Origin: Pogona vitticeps
Lineage: Eukaryota; Chordata; Lepidosauria; Squamata; Agamidae
Length of the DNA stretch: 64,000 nt
Direction of reading: 5' to 3'
Assembly: GCF_051106095.1 (NCBI RefSeq)
Contig: NC_135793.1
Coordinates: 9,472,501 to 9,536,500 of the forward strand
A program made the translations under genes and the position numbers. Positions 34,201 to 46,493 of this stretch are shown here, piece by piece. How positions within the stretch are numbered: position 1 is the stretch's first letter; each line of letters opens with the position of its first letter. The notes beneath the pieces were generated by a model that was not told the DNA's origin, did not search any database, and was given only the letters and a program-made list of their open reading frames with translations.

Positions 34201-37200
34201 GAGCCCGTGGCAGGCTGCTCTGGGCGCTCCGAGGGGCAAGCCCCACCATGGAATCCAGGGTCCTTGCAGAGCAGGTCGAAAGGGTCCCTTGCGGTTCCTC
34301 CTTCTCCTCCTCGGCTTCCCTGGCTGGCAGCTCGCTGCAGGTGCTGAGAAAAGAGGACACAAGGGGTCGGCAACTGGAGGCCCCACAGCATCGTAGGAGG
34401 AAACCAGGGTGGCAGCCACTGGACCTGAGTGGAGTGACTGGACTTTGTTTGGGAAATACATAGCATAGCCTAAAGGAGGGCAGCCCTTTCTGTCCCTCGG
34501 CTGGGAAGACCGTACCTTTCCACCTCGGAGATCACCAGAGACGGAGGCTTGCGGTTCCTCCTTCTTCTCCTCGGCTTCCCTGGCTTGCAAACCGGCTTCC
34601 CTGACTCTCCGGTCACCTCAGAGATGACCAGAGACTCTGGAAAGCTGGTCTGGGTGCTCTGTGGGACAAGCACCACCACGGAATCCTGTCAATGAAAGGG
34701 AAGAAGGAATCGGAAGATCAGACGCACATCCTGAAGCCCACTTTCCCCTTCTAGCCCAAAAGGTGTTCCCTGCTGAGATTTCTCCCTGGACAAAGTTGGC
34801 TCTCCCCTTAACGCAAAGGTTGTCTGGGGAGAACTTTCCTCTCCATGGTATAAATTACTGCTTGCAGGGGGAGTCAAGCTGATGGGGGATGAAAGGGGTG
34901 GAGAAGGCACAAGAAGAAGGGAAAGGGCCTTTCATCTGCCCTCAAGAATCTGGTTTCCTGGTGCAAGACCCTCCCTCACCCAGTTTCAAGCATGACAGCA
35001 TATCCGTGTTTCATATTTGAAGGAGCCTCTCTGGGATGGAAACCCCATTGAGAGGGAGAAGCAGCAGGGAGCTCTTGGGCCACATCCTGGCTCCCAACGG
35101 TTTGTTTCTAGCATGGGAGCAGGAATTGTCTCCTCGCTGCACCTACGGTGTTTAGATGGGCTCTGAATCTCAGCCGACCTCACCAACCCCGGGGCCGGCC
35201 TCTCTGCAAGAAGCCAGGAGCTGTGCAATGGGAGGGAAAGGGGACGTCCCACTGGGAGAAGACAAGGGATCCTTGCATTTCTTACCCTGAAATCTGATGT
35301 CTCCTCTGTCTGCTCCTGGCGCTCCCTAGTGATGCTAGGATGAGAAGATGACACAACAGGTCAGAAACTCAAGCAGACTAGCAAGGCCCCTAAGATCTGC
35401 TTAGAGATCTATCCTAAAGATCTCTTGGTCCCCATGGCCGAGCCTCCCCTCCTTTCTCCTCTCCACGTCCTCCTCATCTTCCCAAAGGCTAAGGGAGAAC
35501 GAAGCCATCCAGGTTTTTCTTTCTGTTCCTCGCTTCCAACCCTTGTGCCTCCTCCCTCCCTGTTCTCTGCTGGTCAGGAGCATTGGACCTGGGTTTTCTT
35601 TGGCAACAGGAAAGGCTTCTGATGTTTGGGGTCCTACCTGGGAGGTTCAGGAGCAGGCTCTCGACAGGTTGGGGTGCCTGCACAACAAGAAAATGTGCAC
35701 CACCTCCCCAACCGCTGGAAAAGAGAAAGAGCTAAAGGTTAACGTTGAGAGAAGCAGAGATGTTTGGGTGGGGTTAGCAAAACGCCTAGACTCTTTCCAA
35801 ACCCACCTACCGGTCCATGAGTGTCTAAAGAAATGGGGTCCTGGGGAAGTGGGAGTCAATCTTTGTCCTTCTCTGCCCCACCTCCTTTGGATCTTTGCAT
35901 TGGGGTATCTCAAGAGACTCCCCACTAGATCAGATGGGAAGAGGAGGGGAAGAGGGTCCGCTTCCCACCCTCCCTGATATTACTAGCCCTATTTGGGTCT
36001 CCTGCACCTCTCCCGGACCCCGGGTCCTTCTAAGGAAGAGGAGCAGCCCCTCCCACCCCCATGGATTGCTACGTTTTGATGACTGAAACTAAACCGGTTG
36101 GATCTCATTGCTCTTCTTATTCAGAGGGCCTTTTGTTTGTGTGTGTCTGTGTGTTTGTGTGTGTGTGTGTTTCTGCCTTTTTATACAGGGGGGTTCTTTT
36201 CCTTTTCAGTTCTTTGGACCTTTAGATTACTTCCTTTAATTTTATTTCAAATCTCTAGTGGATTCGTCTTTGCAAGACCAAGATTCTATACTTAAAATGG
36301 GGGAAAATACAGGTGGATTTGACAGGAGGAGGAGATAGAAGGTACATATGCTTAGGAGAAGGGAAGGGAGACCAAGCCCCTGGAGATTTGTGGCCAGGCT
36401 GCCAGTTCTTTGCCCAACCCTTGGCAGGAGGGGTGGGTGGGAGGGGAGCAGGAGGGGGGCTGCCGTTCCCCCCCCCCCCAGACTGCCTCAATGCTCGGCT
36501 TGCACCTCTCATCACCCACCCGCCCTATCAACCTTTTCTAACAAGGGCCACTTCACCAATTTGCCTTTCTGGAAAAAAAATCCCAACACAGACTCTCACT
36601 TCTACACCTTTTTTCAAACGGGGAGACATGCGACACCACCTTCAACAAACTATAAGTCCAGTCTCTTAGAGGAATCAAAGACACAGTCCTCAGGGCTGAA
36701 CGCAGATAAAGCGAGTACAGCCGAATAATTCCCAATTCAAACTCTAATTCCAGGTGGAGACAACCTGTTAGATCAAAGCCAGCTTCTCTCCGTAACAGAG
36801 GACATACAGCACATAAAATCTTTCCTAAATGAATCCAACAAACTTCTTAACATTTTGATGGCTATTTGCAAAAAGCTATGGTTAAGATCTGACTTAGAGG
36901 AAACTAAAAGAAGATCATGTCCAAGGGTTGCTTCTACTACCAGCCTGATATGCAGAAAACAGGCGAGAAAAGGGCTGCAAAAAGGGAAATAACAAACAGT
37001 AGAAAGAAGAAAAGTAAATATGTAAAAAAAATCCCAAACCAGTTCCATACAAAAAGATGTGGTGAAGGAAACTTTTAAAATTACTGGATAGTAACTCAGC
37101 ACAGAAAAGTACAATGCAAACAGAGCAGCTAATTCTAAACAAGAAAGTAGATCTGGAGGAACTTGCTCATCTCTCTACTAATGCAGAGAAGTCTCTCCCT

Positions 37201-39428
37201 CACTCTCTAGAACCAAGACTAGCTCAAGCACAGAAACAAGTTACCAAGAACCTGCATTCGGCTCCACAGAATTCTATTTTTTAAAATATTTTTTATTTTA
37301 TAATTAAAAAAGCCTCCAAAAAACATATAGAAAAACAAAAATACAACTTTTTTTAACAAATAATAGTGCTTATTATAAACTAAATTCTAATGTGCACCCC
37401 ATACCCACGGGACTCCATATTTTATTACGGACTACCTCTCCAAAATTGTATAGAGCATTCTTTAGAGGTTTTCCCCCTTCCTTTCACTAAGACAAATTCC
37501 ACATATTTACCCAAAATATCATAAAAATTGTTAGAACTTATTTCCCCTCTTTTTATTTTTAGTTCAATAGTCAATTTATCATTTAATGCCATGTCCCATA
37601 CTTCACAATACCAATTTAATATCATTTTTGTCTTTCCAAAATCTAGCTATTAATATTCTACCACTTGTCATAAAATTGGTGATTAATTCTTTCGAGTAAC
37701 AATCCAAATTGTTATCAAAAATTGACAATAAAGCAATTTTAGCATTACAATCAATATCTTTACCAAATATATCGCACATTTCCTTAAAATAAAATTCCCA
37801 AAAGATCTTAACCAGTTTACATTCCCACCACACATGAAAATACGTACCAATTTCCTCATCACATTCCCAACATGCTTTGAGGCATGCTAGATTGAGGCTC
37901 CACAGAATTCTAGACCAGGGGTTCTTAATCTTGGTCACTCAGGCGTTTATTTTTGAACTGCAACTCCCAGAAACCCCAGCCAGCACAGCTGGTGGTGAAG
38001 GCTTCTGGGAGTTGCAGTCCAAAAGCACCTGAGTAAACCAAGGTTAAGAACCACTGTTCTAGACCACCCCAAGAAGGGATTAAAACAGATCTGGGATGGA
38101 AACTAGTCTGGAACAGAGAAAAGTTAAAATTCCACTTACCCTCAAAGTGCGAACAATCCTCCTTCTGAGTCCCATGACTCCAAACGCTTGCGCGGAACGA
38201 CTGCACTGCAAAACAAGAGAGACTGACAGCACCTCTTATCAGCAGCTTGGTCCTGGGCGCAAATGACCGGTCCCCCTGGGGTACTGTGTGACTTGGGCAC
38301 ACCTCAGTCCTGGGGACAAAGGGCCAGTCCCCCTGGGGTATTGTGTGACCTAGACGTCGCCGTGGCAACCCCCAAAAACCAAGCTGCCTAATCCAGCAGA
38401 GCTGTCAGCCACCTGACTACCCCATTTCCCTGAAAATAAGACCTAACCTGAAAATAAGCCCTAGTAGGATTTTTCAGAAGGCTCCTCATAGAAGCCCTAC
38501 CCCAAAAATAAGTCCCAGTGAAGGGAAACCCTGCCCTCCACCTTTGTGCAGCAACCAGAAGAAGAGGACATGACTGTATTTGACTCAATGTAGATGGTTG
38601 TACATGAAAAAATAAATAAATAAAACAACCCCTGAAAATGAGCCCTAATGTGTGTGTTTTTGGAGCCAAAATTAATATAAGACCCTGTCAGGTGCAACAG
38701 AAGCACCTCCTTGACCGTCCCACGGTGTGCTTTAGGGCCGTCCCCGGGGTCAATGCAGAGAGTCAGGAGAGTCTTCGGAATCCCCAAGGATTTTGCCTGG
38801 TTCTTCTTTGGCCCTACAAGAAATGGATGAGAAGAAGAACCTACATTTAGAGGATAAATCTAGAAGAAGAGCCAGGGCTCCTCTAAGCTCTCCGTCCATC
38901 GGGACTCAAATCCCAGCCCTGGGCAGCCCGTCTCCCCCCCCCGGGAGACAGAGAACAGCGTCTCACGGCAAAAGCCACATTTTCTGGGAATGGATTACTC
39001 GAGTGAAGGCTCCCTGTGTTTGCTGTGCACCTTATGTGTTCTGTGTGGAATTCTGTGAAGGGATGGTGTCCACTGTGAATTCTGTGAATAAAAATCGGAC
39101 ATTTATTCTTTTATTTCAATACAGAACTTTCCCCACCCTAGACTAACCCCATGGGAACCCTATTTAAACCGTGCAGGGATGTGATTTTTAGGGGGGGTTT
39201 CAATTGAGTAAGGGTAGGGGAATTTTTTAACAGCAGCAACCACAAATCCCATCCCCCTTTGAGATTACGGGATCTGGCAATCCAACAGGTTCCGTCCTCT
39301 CCGGCGAACCTAATTGTGGCAGGGGCACCAGGAGAGGAGGACGGGTGATGCAGAAGAGGGAGAGAGTGGCTGGAGAGAAGGCAGGCTTACCTGGGGGCAG
39401 GTCCCGCCATGTCTCCCTTGCCGCAGGA
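31283..39428 (-). CDS. novel modular acidic-tailed gene, copy G2 (5' exon truncated)
   Basis: Exons 5' to 3': 39391-39428 (cut), 38140-38205, 35638-35677, 35286-35334, 34516-34685, 34173-34343, 33721-33891, 33465-33534, 33205-33287, 32865-32928, 32323-32414, 31623-31680, 31283-31402 (TAG). Sizes, splice ends and phases equal those of G1 and no exon has a stop. Differences include TPTCREPAPEPP in the third exon, SSSDYTSPFTLSDT in the 92-nt exon, and PRSISG in the 83-nt exon. The leader exon matches G1 and G3 only to about 39428, where a repeat-rich spacer begins, so the copy has lost its own 5' end and promoter region. It may be silent, or driven from elsewhere. Product not recognised. Confidence 0.65.
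35680..36760. other. G2 intron sequence
   Basis: No further exon accepted. (GT)n-rich run at about 36137-36170 and a C-run at 36470-36479. The 14-nt segment near 35820 has splice-like ends but does not fit the phase. Confidence 0.45.
36765..37260 (+). other. unrecognised open segment (unit 2, G2)
   Basis: Uninterrupted counterpart of 14105-14458 plus 17546-17720. It shows the empty BovB site at about 37090-37110. Confidence 0.4.
37285..37907 (-). mobile_element. L1-like LINE 3' part (unit 2)
   Basis: Encodes ACWECDEEIGTYFHVWWECK and ILIARFWKDKNDIKL on the minus strand. It lacks the Tigger-like MITE, giving the empty site. Confidence 0.75.
37916..38056. mobile_element. hAT-type MITE (unit 2)
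   Basis: Same insertion as 18631-18767, with TTCTAGAC on both sides (37908-37915 and 38057-38064) and a 4-bp length change. Confidence 0.88.
38423..38690. mobile_element. non-autonomous DNA transposon-like repeat (unit 2)
   Basis: Counterpart of 19138-19395. Confidence 0.5.
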
Positions 39429-40860
39429 TAGCCGCCTAGAGTGGTCTTAACTGACCAGATAGGCGGGATATAAATAAAATAAATAATAATAATAGCCAGA
39501 GACTGGCACGGCTCTCCTCCTTTAGTGAGTCCACCCACCAAGGCACCTTCTCCCCAATGCCTCTTCTACCTGCTGGGTGTAACAAACATACGGCCTGTCC
39601 AGCCAGCATTGTAAATTCTTCTTGGAAGAATCCACCCTGAACTTTTTCGTATTAACCCATTCAAAACTAATAACATGCTAGGTCAGAAAACATTTTCTTT
39701 TTTCTGTTCTCACTCTCCCAACACTGAGTTGGAGTGGACGCCTCCTGTCTCTGGTATTGCATAAGGAGGGGAAAAAAGCTTCCCTCTCCACTTGATCCAT
39801 TCCCTGCATCATTTTATCCGTCTCAGTCAAATCCCCCCTCAGGCGCATTCGCTCGAGACTCAAGAGCCCCAAAAGCTGTAGCCTTTCCTCATCAGAGAGG
39901 TGACCCAGCCCAGTCGTCATTCGAGTCGCTCTCTTCCGCACCTTTTCCAGTTCCACGATGTCTTTTTTGAGGTACGTCAACTAGAGCTGTACGCAAGACT
40001 CCAGGTGCAGCCTTACCAGCGTTCTGTACAATAGCATTATAATGTTGGCTGTTTTATTTTCAGTCCTCTTTTTAATGAAACCGAGAATGGAGTTGATCTT
40101 CTTCACTGCCGCCCGCAGACGGGGTTGACCCTTTCCTCAAGCTGTCCACCAGCACCCCAAGATCTCTTTCCTGATTCATCGCAATCAGCTCAGAAGAACC
40201 CCTGAGCCGAGAACTAAAATTTTGACTTTTTTTGGCCTCAATGTGCATTTCTTTACATTTTCTAAGACTGAAGCACATTTGCTATTGTGCCACCCATTCT
40301 CCCAGTTTGGAGAGATCCTTCTGGAGCTCTTTGCAATCCCTTCTGGTCTTCCGTTTTTCAGGATCAGTTGACTGAAGGGAAACCCAGCTATCGGAGAGAC
40401 TTAAGCTTTTGAAAGCATTCCCATCACATTTGTCGTCTCTCCATTTGTCCTGATATCTCTTCACTTGAAATTGGAGGAAAATGAACAATAACACAAAAGC
40501 ACAACTTATTATTTATTTTATTTCTTTGTTTAAAATGGCAGCATACAGAATTAAAAGACAGTGTAAAAGCGAACATATTCAGTATACAAACACTAAAAAA
40601 CTATGAAGCAAATACTACACTAACAAATAGTAGACAAAAGCAACACCAAAACATTCAAATAATTTACAATAATTTATAATTTTTAATTATTTTCAAATAA
40701 CATTAACAAATGCATACAATTTAAAAATGAATGTACAATGATTTCGCCGGCCCCATTCTCTCCTGCTTCTCTTCTTTTTTTGGTGTTATTTTTTCAGAGT
40801 CTGCAAACACCTAGAGGAAGCACAAAAAAGGTGTTAAGGTATCGGTCTTTGTTCCTCCTC
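39429..40860. other. spacer between G2 and G3, unique to unit 2
   Basis: Starts at the cut in the G2 leader exon with a short L2/SINE-type tail (GCCGCCTAGAGTGGTCTTAA, AGATAGGCGGGATATAAATA). It then holds a minus-strand CR1 piece and an A/T-rich stretch (40500-40760). At about 40925 it joins sequence like 29725, the gene's 3' flank. Confidence 0.6.
39600..40500 (-). mobile_element. CR1 LINE, ORF2 C-terminal part
   Basis: Minus-strand frames in order: SLQSTDPEKRKTRRDCKELQ with KDLSKLGEW (40494-40282), MHIEAKKSQNF with ELIAMNQERDLGVLVDS (40278-40072), and VRKRATRMTTGLGHLSDEER then LQLLGLLSLERMRLRGD (39980-39678). These are consecutive blocks of the CR1 RT C-terminal region, frameshifted. Confidence 0.8.
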
Positions 40861-41061
40861 CATTTCCATGTTAGCAGCCAGAGCCCACTCCCGGCCTGAT
40901 TGTCTTGGGAATTGGCCCGATGGAGCTCTCAAGCGTTCTTTCTCCCCCTCGATGGGGAAGACCCCGACCCTTTCTGCCCTCCCTCCGGGGGAAAGGGGCT
41001 GCTCTCCCTGGAACACCTCCTCAGTTCTTTGCCTGGGATGACCCTACCTGGCCGAGATGGT

Positions 41062-44000
41062 CTATGGCTCCCCCTCCTCCTCTTCCAAGGCTGGCGATGT
41101 TGGCCAGCGTGTCGGTGTCATCGTCCTCCTCAGGAGAATCTTACGAAAAAGAGGGATTTGGTTAAATGAGAACCAGAAGTCAAACTGGAGACCATTGGGG
41201 ACCCTTGCTTTAAGGAGCCTTTGCAGTCCGGAACTGCAAGAAGGTCTGGTCTTCTAAAAAGAAGGTCTGGTCTCTTCAGAGAAGGGAGCCGTGAGGCGTG
41301 CCAGGGTTGGGGGGCATAAGGGATGCCTCCTTCCTCCACCCCTTGACCTCCCACAGAAGGGGCAGCTCTTCCTTCCTTACCAAAGGTGGAACGTCCTCCA
41401 TTTCCTTGAGGAGTTTGTTCAGGGCCTCCGCCAGGGCACTGCAAGAATCAGAGGAGAAGAAGAGTCTAAAGCCAGTGTGTGGAGCTAGAAGGCCAGCCCA
41501 GCCCCACCAAGCCATCGAACCATCGGGGCTCAATTCCCTGCACTGGGGGGGCCAGATCCCTCTGGGATGCAGAGAACAGTTCCTAAGGGCAAAAAAGCCA
41601 CGTTTCCTTCTGCTTTCTTAAGAACTTGTTCGGGAGTGCCCTGGCCTCCAGTTCCAGCGTTGGAAGAGAGGAGGACACGCTGGCGGGATTCCCATGACGC
41701 GATGAGCCAAGGATCCCTGGGAAGGAGCCTGGCTCATCCTATGGAGCAGCATCCATAGTGTCCTCGATCCAGGTGCTTCCCTGGCAGCAGGCAGCTTCCT
41801 TTCCCTGTTCTATTTTTTAAAAAACCTCCTGAGGAGTAAGATGAAGAATGCAGGGTTTCTTCCTGGCTCCTTTCTCTGGCTTCTTGGGAGGAAAATTAAA
41901 AAGGCCAGAAAAAGGGAAGGTGCCCTTGAGCTGCCAGGCAGCCCAATGAACCAGCCAAACACTGAAACCGACAAGGAGGCAAACGACACGTGAACCCAAC
42001 CAGGAAGCTCCCTGTGTCTTCCTACTAAAATTAAAACCTGGAGGGATCCTCCGTGAGCCCCAACCCACTTTTTCACACATCAAGCCAGAAAGAGAACGAG
42101 ATTGAGAGAGAGAGAGGGAGAGAGAGAGAGAGAAATTACCTGGGTGATGGTACCAGTGCTTGTGCAGGGAGGCTCTCGCTCTCGTCCAGGGTGTTTGGGA
42201 GGGTAAAGGGTGATGTGTATTCAGAAGAACTCTAGGAATCAAAACCAAACCATAACATTTAAAGCAGAGTAGCAATGGGCCTTTGAATGGAAACGGTTCC
42301 CCTTGAAAGAAGGGGATCTGGTAAATACGTAAAGGGGATCCTTCTTTTCTTGGGCACATTTCCCTTGACGGGGCAGCAGGAGGCAGAGAGAGGGAGGGAG
42401 GGCTGCTCTCTCTCCTTTCTCCATCAAGGTGTGGGGCTGGCTTACCTGGGTGGAGCTCCCCACACTTCTCACCCTCCTGGAGAGCCGGTGGGGAAATGGC
42501 AATGGGCCAAGAGCATTTGGGAGAGGAAGCCCGAGGCAAGGGGTAGGCAGGCCCCCTCTTCCAGGCTCCACCAGCCCCTTCCACGCCCTGCTTTGCATCT
42601 GAAACTTACCAAAAAACTAAACGTGGATCCCTCTTCCTCCACAAATGCCTGCCTTGATGTTACTGCCACGAGACTAGGAGAAACAAGCCACAGAACAGAT
42701 TAGACCCCTGAATTCAGGAGCTCCTTGTCCTTATGAGCTCCATCCACTGGGGGTGGCACATGCATTGTGTGCTGTGAAGGAGCGTGGGGACCTTTCCAGT
42801 TGATGGAGCCAAAAGGGGGTCAGATGTTATGGGGCCCTTCCCAAAGCATCCCCACCATTGCCGAGACCCTGATGTTGAGAGGAGGTCTGGGGGTGTCCGT
42901 GGGCCAAACCAGGGCACCCCCCCCAATCCTCCCCTTGAAGAGAGTGTACCTTCCAGAAATGGGTCGTGGGACAAAGGTCTCCTCATCCAAGCTGCCCCAA
43001 TAGCTAATTGAGGCTCCGAGGGGCATAGAATCCTGAAAAATTAAAAAAAATAAATGGATAAATGATTTGAAACGAAAAACACAATGATTTGTAGCCCACC
43101 TCTCTCTTTAGCCCAAACGCTGTTCTCTCCTCCTGCAGGAGGCTTTTGAAGGGAAGGGAAAGGGGACGTCCCCTCCCTCCGTAGAGGAAACCTCCTTCCA
43201 TTCCTTACCACGGTCAATGTGGATTGCCGGCCATCCTTCCCCTCCTCTCGTCCGCAGGGTAGCAGTTGGCTGTAACTGCTGTGAGAAGAGGACACCACAG
43301 GTCAGAAAAGGACGGCATAAAAGAGCCACTGGATGAGACCAGGGCTGCAGCAATCCCCGTCGTTGCCCTAACTCCGATTTCGAGGAGGTGTCTGGGCTTT
43401 GCTTGGCAAATGCATTGCCTGAACCAGGCCACCCCTTTCTGTCCCTCGGCTGGAAAGACCGTACCTTTCCACCTCGGAGATCACCAGAGACGGAGCCCGT
43501 GGCAGGCTGCTCTGGGCGCTCCGAGGGGCAAGCCCCACCATGGAATCCAAGGTCCTTGCAGAGCAGGTTGAAAGGGTCCCTTGCGGTTCCTCGTTCTCCT
43601 CCTTGGCTTGCAGCTCACTGCGAGTGCTGAGAAAAGAGGACACAAGAGGTCGGCAACTGGAGGCCACAGAACAACTTAGGAGGAAACCAGGGCGGCAGCC
43701 ACTGGACCTGAATCCTACTTCCAGCTGTTGCCCCAAGTAGATCTCAGAGGATCATGAAGGCCACCACCAGCTCCCATCCTTGGTTCCCCAGGACACCAGC
43801 CAGTCACCCCCAGCCTTTGAGAAACAGGGAGTGACTGGACTTCGTTTGGGAAATGCATGGTCTAACGGAGGGCAGCCCTTTCTGTCCCTCGGCTGGGAAG
43901 ACCGTACCTTTCCACCTCCGAGATCACCAGAGATGGAGCCTTGCGGTTCCTCCTTCTTCTCCTCGGCTTCCCTGGCTTGCAAACCGGCTTCCCTAACTCT

Positions 44001-45837
44001 CTGGTCACTTCAGAGATGACCAGAGACTCTGGAAAGCTGGTCTGGGTGCTCTGTGGGACAAGCACCACCACAGAATCCTGTCAATGAAAGGGAAGAAGGA
44101 ATCGGAAGATCAGACGCACATCCTGAAGCCCACTTGCCTCTCTAGCCCAAAAGGTGTTCCCTGCTGAGATTTCTCCGTGGACAAAGTTGGCTCTCCCGTT
44201 AAAACAAAGGGTGGCTGGGGAGAACTTTCCTCTCCATGGTATAAATTACTGCTTGTTGGGGGAGTCAAGCTGATGGGGGATGAAAGGGGTGGAGAAGCCA
44301 CAAGAAGAAGGGAAAGGGCCTTTCATCTGCCCTCAAGAATCTGGTTTCCTGGTGCAAGACCCTCCCTCACCCAGTTTCAAGCATGACAGCATATCTGTGT
44401 TTCGTATTTGAAGGAGCCTCTCTGGGATGGAAACCCCATTGAGAGGGAGAAGCAGCAGGGAGCTCTTGGGCCACATCCTGGCTCCCAACGGTTTGTTTCT
44501 AGCATGGGAGCAGGAATTGTCCCCTCGCTGCACCGACAAGGTTTAGATGGGCTCTGAATCTCAGCCGACCTCACCAACCCCGGGGCCGGCCTCTCTGCAA
44601 GAAGCCAGGAGCTGTGCAACGGGAGGGAAAGGGGACGTCCCACTGGGAGAAGAAAAGGGATCCTTGCATTTCTTACCCTGAAATCTGATGTCTCCTCTGT
44701 CTGCTCCTGGCGCTCCCTAGTGATGCTAGGATGAGAAGATGACACAACAGGTCAGAAACTCAAGCAGACTAGCAAGGCCCCTAAGATCTGCTTAGAGATC
44801 TATCCTAAAGATCTCTTGGTCCCCATGGCCGAGCCTCCCCTCCTTTCTCCTCTCCACGTCCTCCTCATCTTCCCAAAGGCTAAGGGAGAACGAAGCCATC
44901 CAGGTTTTTCTTTCTGTTCCTCGCTTCCAACCCTTGTGCCTCCTCCCTCCCAGTTCTCTGCTGGTCAGGAGCTTTGGACCTGAGTTTTCTTTGGCGACAG
45001 GAAAGGCTTCTGATGTTTGGGGTCCTACCTGAGAGGTTCAGGAGCAGGTTCTTGACGGGTTGGGGTGCCTGCACAACAGGAAAATGTGCACCACCTCCCC
45101 AACCGCTGGAAAAGAGAAAGAAGAGCTAAAGGTTAATGTTGAGAGAAGCAGAGATGTTTGGGTGGGCTTAGCAAAATGCCTGGACCACTGCCAAGAAATC
45201 AGGGTGGACGAAACTCTGAAGTGACCCAGGTGGACTCTTTCCAAACCCACCTACCGGTCCATGAGTGTCTAAAGAAATGGGGTCCTGGGGGAGTGGGAGT
45301 CAAACTCTAATTCCAGGTGGAGACAGCCTGTTAGTTCAAAGCCAGCTTCTCTTCATAACAGAGGACATACAGCACATGAAATCTTTCCTAAATGAATCCA
45401 ACAAACCTCTAAACACTTTGATGGCTATCTGCAAAAAGCTATGGTTAAGATGTGACTTAGAGGAAACTAAAAGCAGATCATGTCCAAAGGATGCTTCTAC
45501 CACCAGCCTGATATGCAGAAAACAGTTGAGAAAAGGGGTGCTTTAGAGCTGTCCCCGGGGTCAAGTCTTCGGAATCACCAAGGTTTCTGCCTGGTTCTTC
45601 TATGGCCCTACAAGAAACGGATGAGAAGAAGAACCTCCCCTCAGCCAATTCCTGATCTTTCCTCTTTTTTCTCTCCCCTCATCTTTGTCCCACCTTGTCT
45701 AAGTTTTCCCCCTTTTTTAAAATTGTTTTAATTATATTGTAATTACGCTTGTTGTAAGCCGCCTAGAGTGGTCCTAAGTGGCTAGATAGGCGGGAAATAA
45801 AATAAAATAAAATAAAATAAAATTAAATAAAATAAAA

Positions 45838-45897
<60 letters not shown>

Positions 45898-46493
45898 ATT
45901 TAGTGTCTAAATCTGGAAGAAGAGCCAGCACTCCTCTAGGCTCTCCTTCCATCGGGATTCAAATCCCAGCCCTGGGCAGCCCGTTCCCCCCCCCCCCCCC
46001 CGGGAGGCAGAGAACAGCGTCTCACGGCAAAAGCGACATTTTCTGGGAATGGATTACTCGAGTGAAGGCTCCCTGTGTCTGCTGTGCACCTTATGTGTTC
46101 TGTGTGGAATTCTGTGAATAAAAATCAGACATTCATTCCTTTATTTCAATACAAAGCTGTTCCCACCCTAAACTAACCCCATGGGAACCCTATTTAAACC
46201 CTGCAGGGATGTGATTTTTAGGGGGGGGTTGAATCAAGTAAAGGTAGGGGAATTTTTTAACAGCAGCAACCACAAATCCCATCCCCCTTTGAGATCACGG
46301 GATCTGGCAATCCAACAGGTTTCATCCTCTCTGGTGAACCTAATCGTGGCAGGGGCAGCAGGAGAGGAGGACGGGTGATGCAGAAGAGGCAGAGAGTGGC
46401 TGGAGAGAAGGCAGGCTTACCTGGGGGCAGGTCCCGCCATGTCTCCCCTGCCGCAGGAGAGCCGGAGGCCAAGGGGAGCTGAGCTGGGAGTCC
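41062..46493 (-). CDS. novel modular acidic-tailed gene, copy G3 (shortened)
   Basis: Exons 5' to 3': 46421-46493, 45029-45068, 44677-44725, 43908-44077, 43465-43626, 43209-43278, 42950-43032, 42610-42673, 42140-42231, 41381-41438, 41062-41139 (TAG). The 66-nt exon is deleted, but because it was phase 1 at both ends, the leader joins the 40-nt exon in frame. Only one C exon remains; it is a C1/C2 hybrid of 162 nt with a 9-nt in-frame loss (LQAKEENEEPQG). The last exon has changed: the acceptor TAG is now TAAG one base later, and one extra base near 41087 restores the frame, so the predicted end is PALEEEEGEP after a new sequence (ILLRRTMTPTRWPTS). It keeps the G1-like leader region. Product not recognised. 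Confidence 0.62.
45304..45545 (+). other. deletion-joined intron sequence of G3
   Basis: At about 45303 sequence like 35860 joins sequence like 36740, and at about 45541 sequence like 36975 joins sequence like 38730. Together the two losses remove about 2.6 kb relative to G2, including the 66-nt exon, the L1-like tail and the hAT MITE. Confidence 0.65.
45640..45902 (+). mobile_element. L2-like/SINE tail with (AAATA)n and (AAAT)n
   Basis: Inserted after AGAAGAACCT compared with units 1 and G2. It has the common reptile 3' end GTAAGCCGCCTAGAGTGGTC, then AGATAGGCGGGAAATAAAAT, followed by about 110 bp of AAATA and AAAT repeats (45790-45902). Confidence 0.65.
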
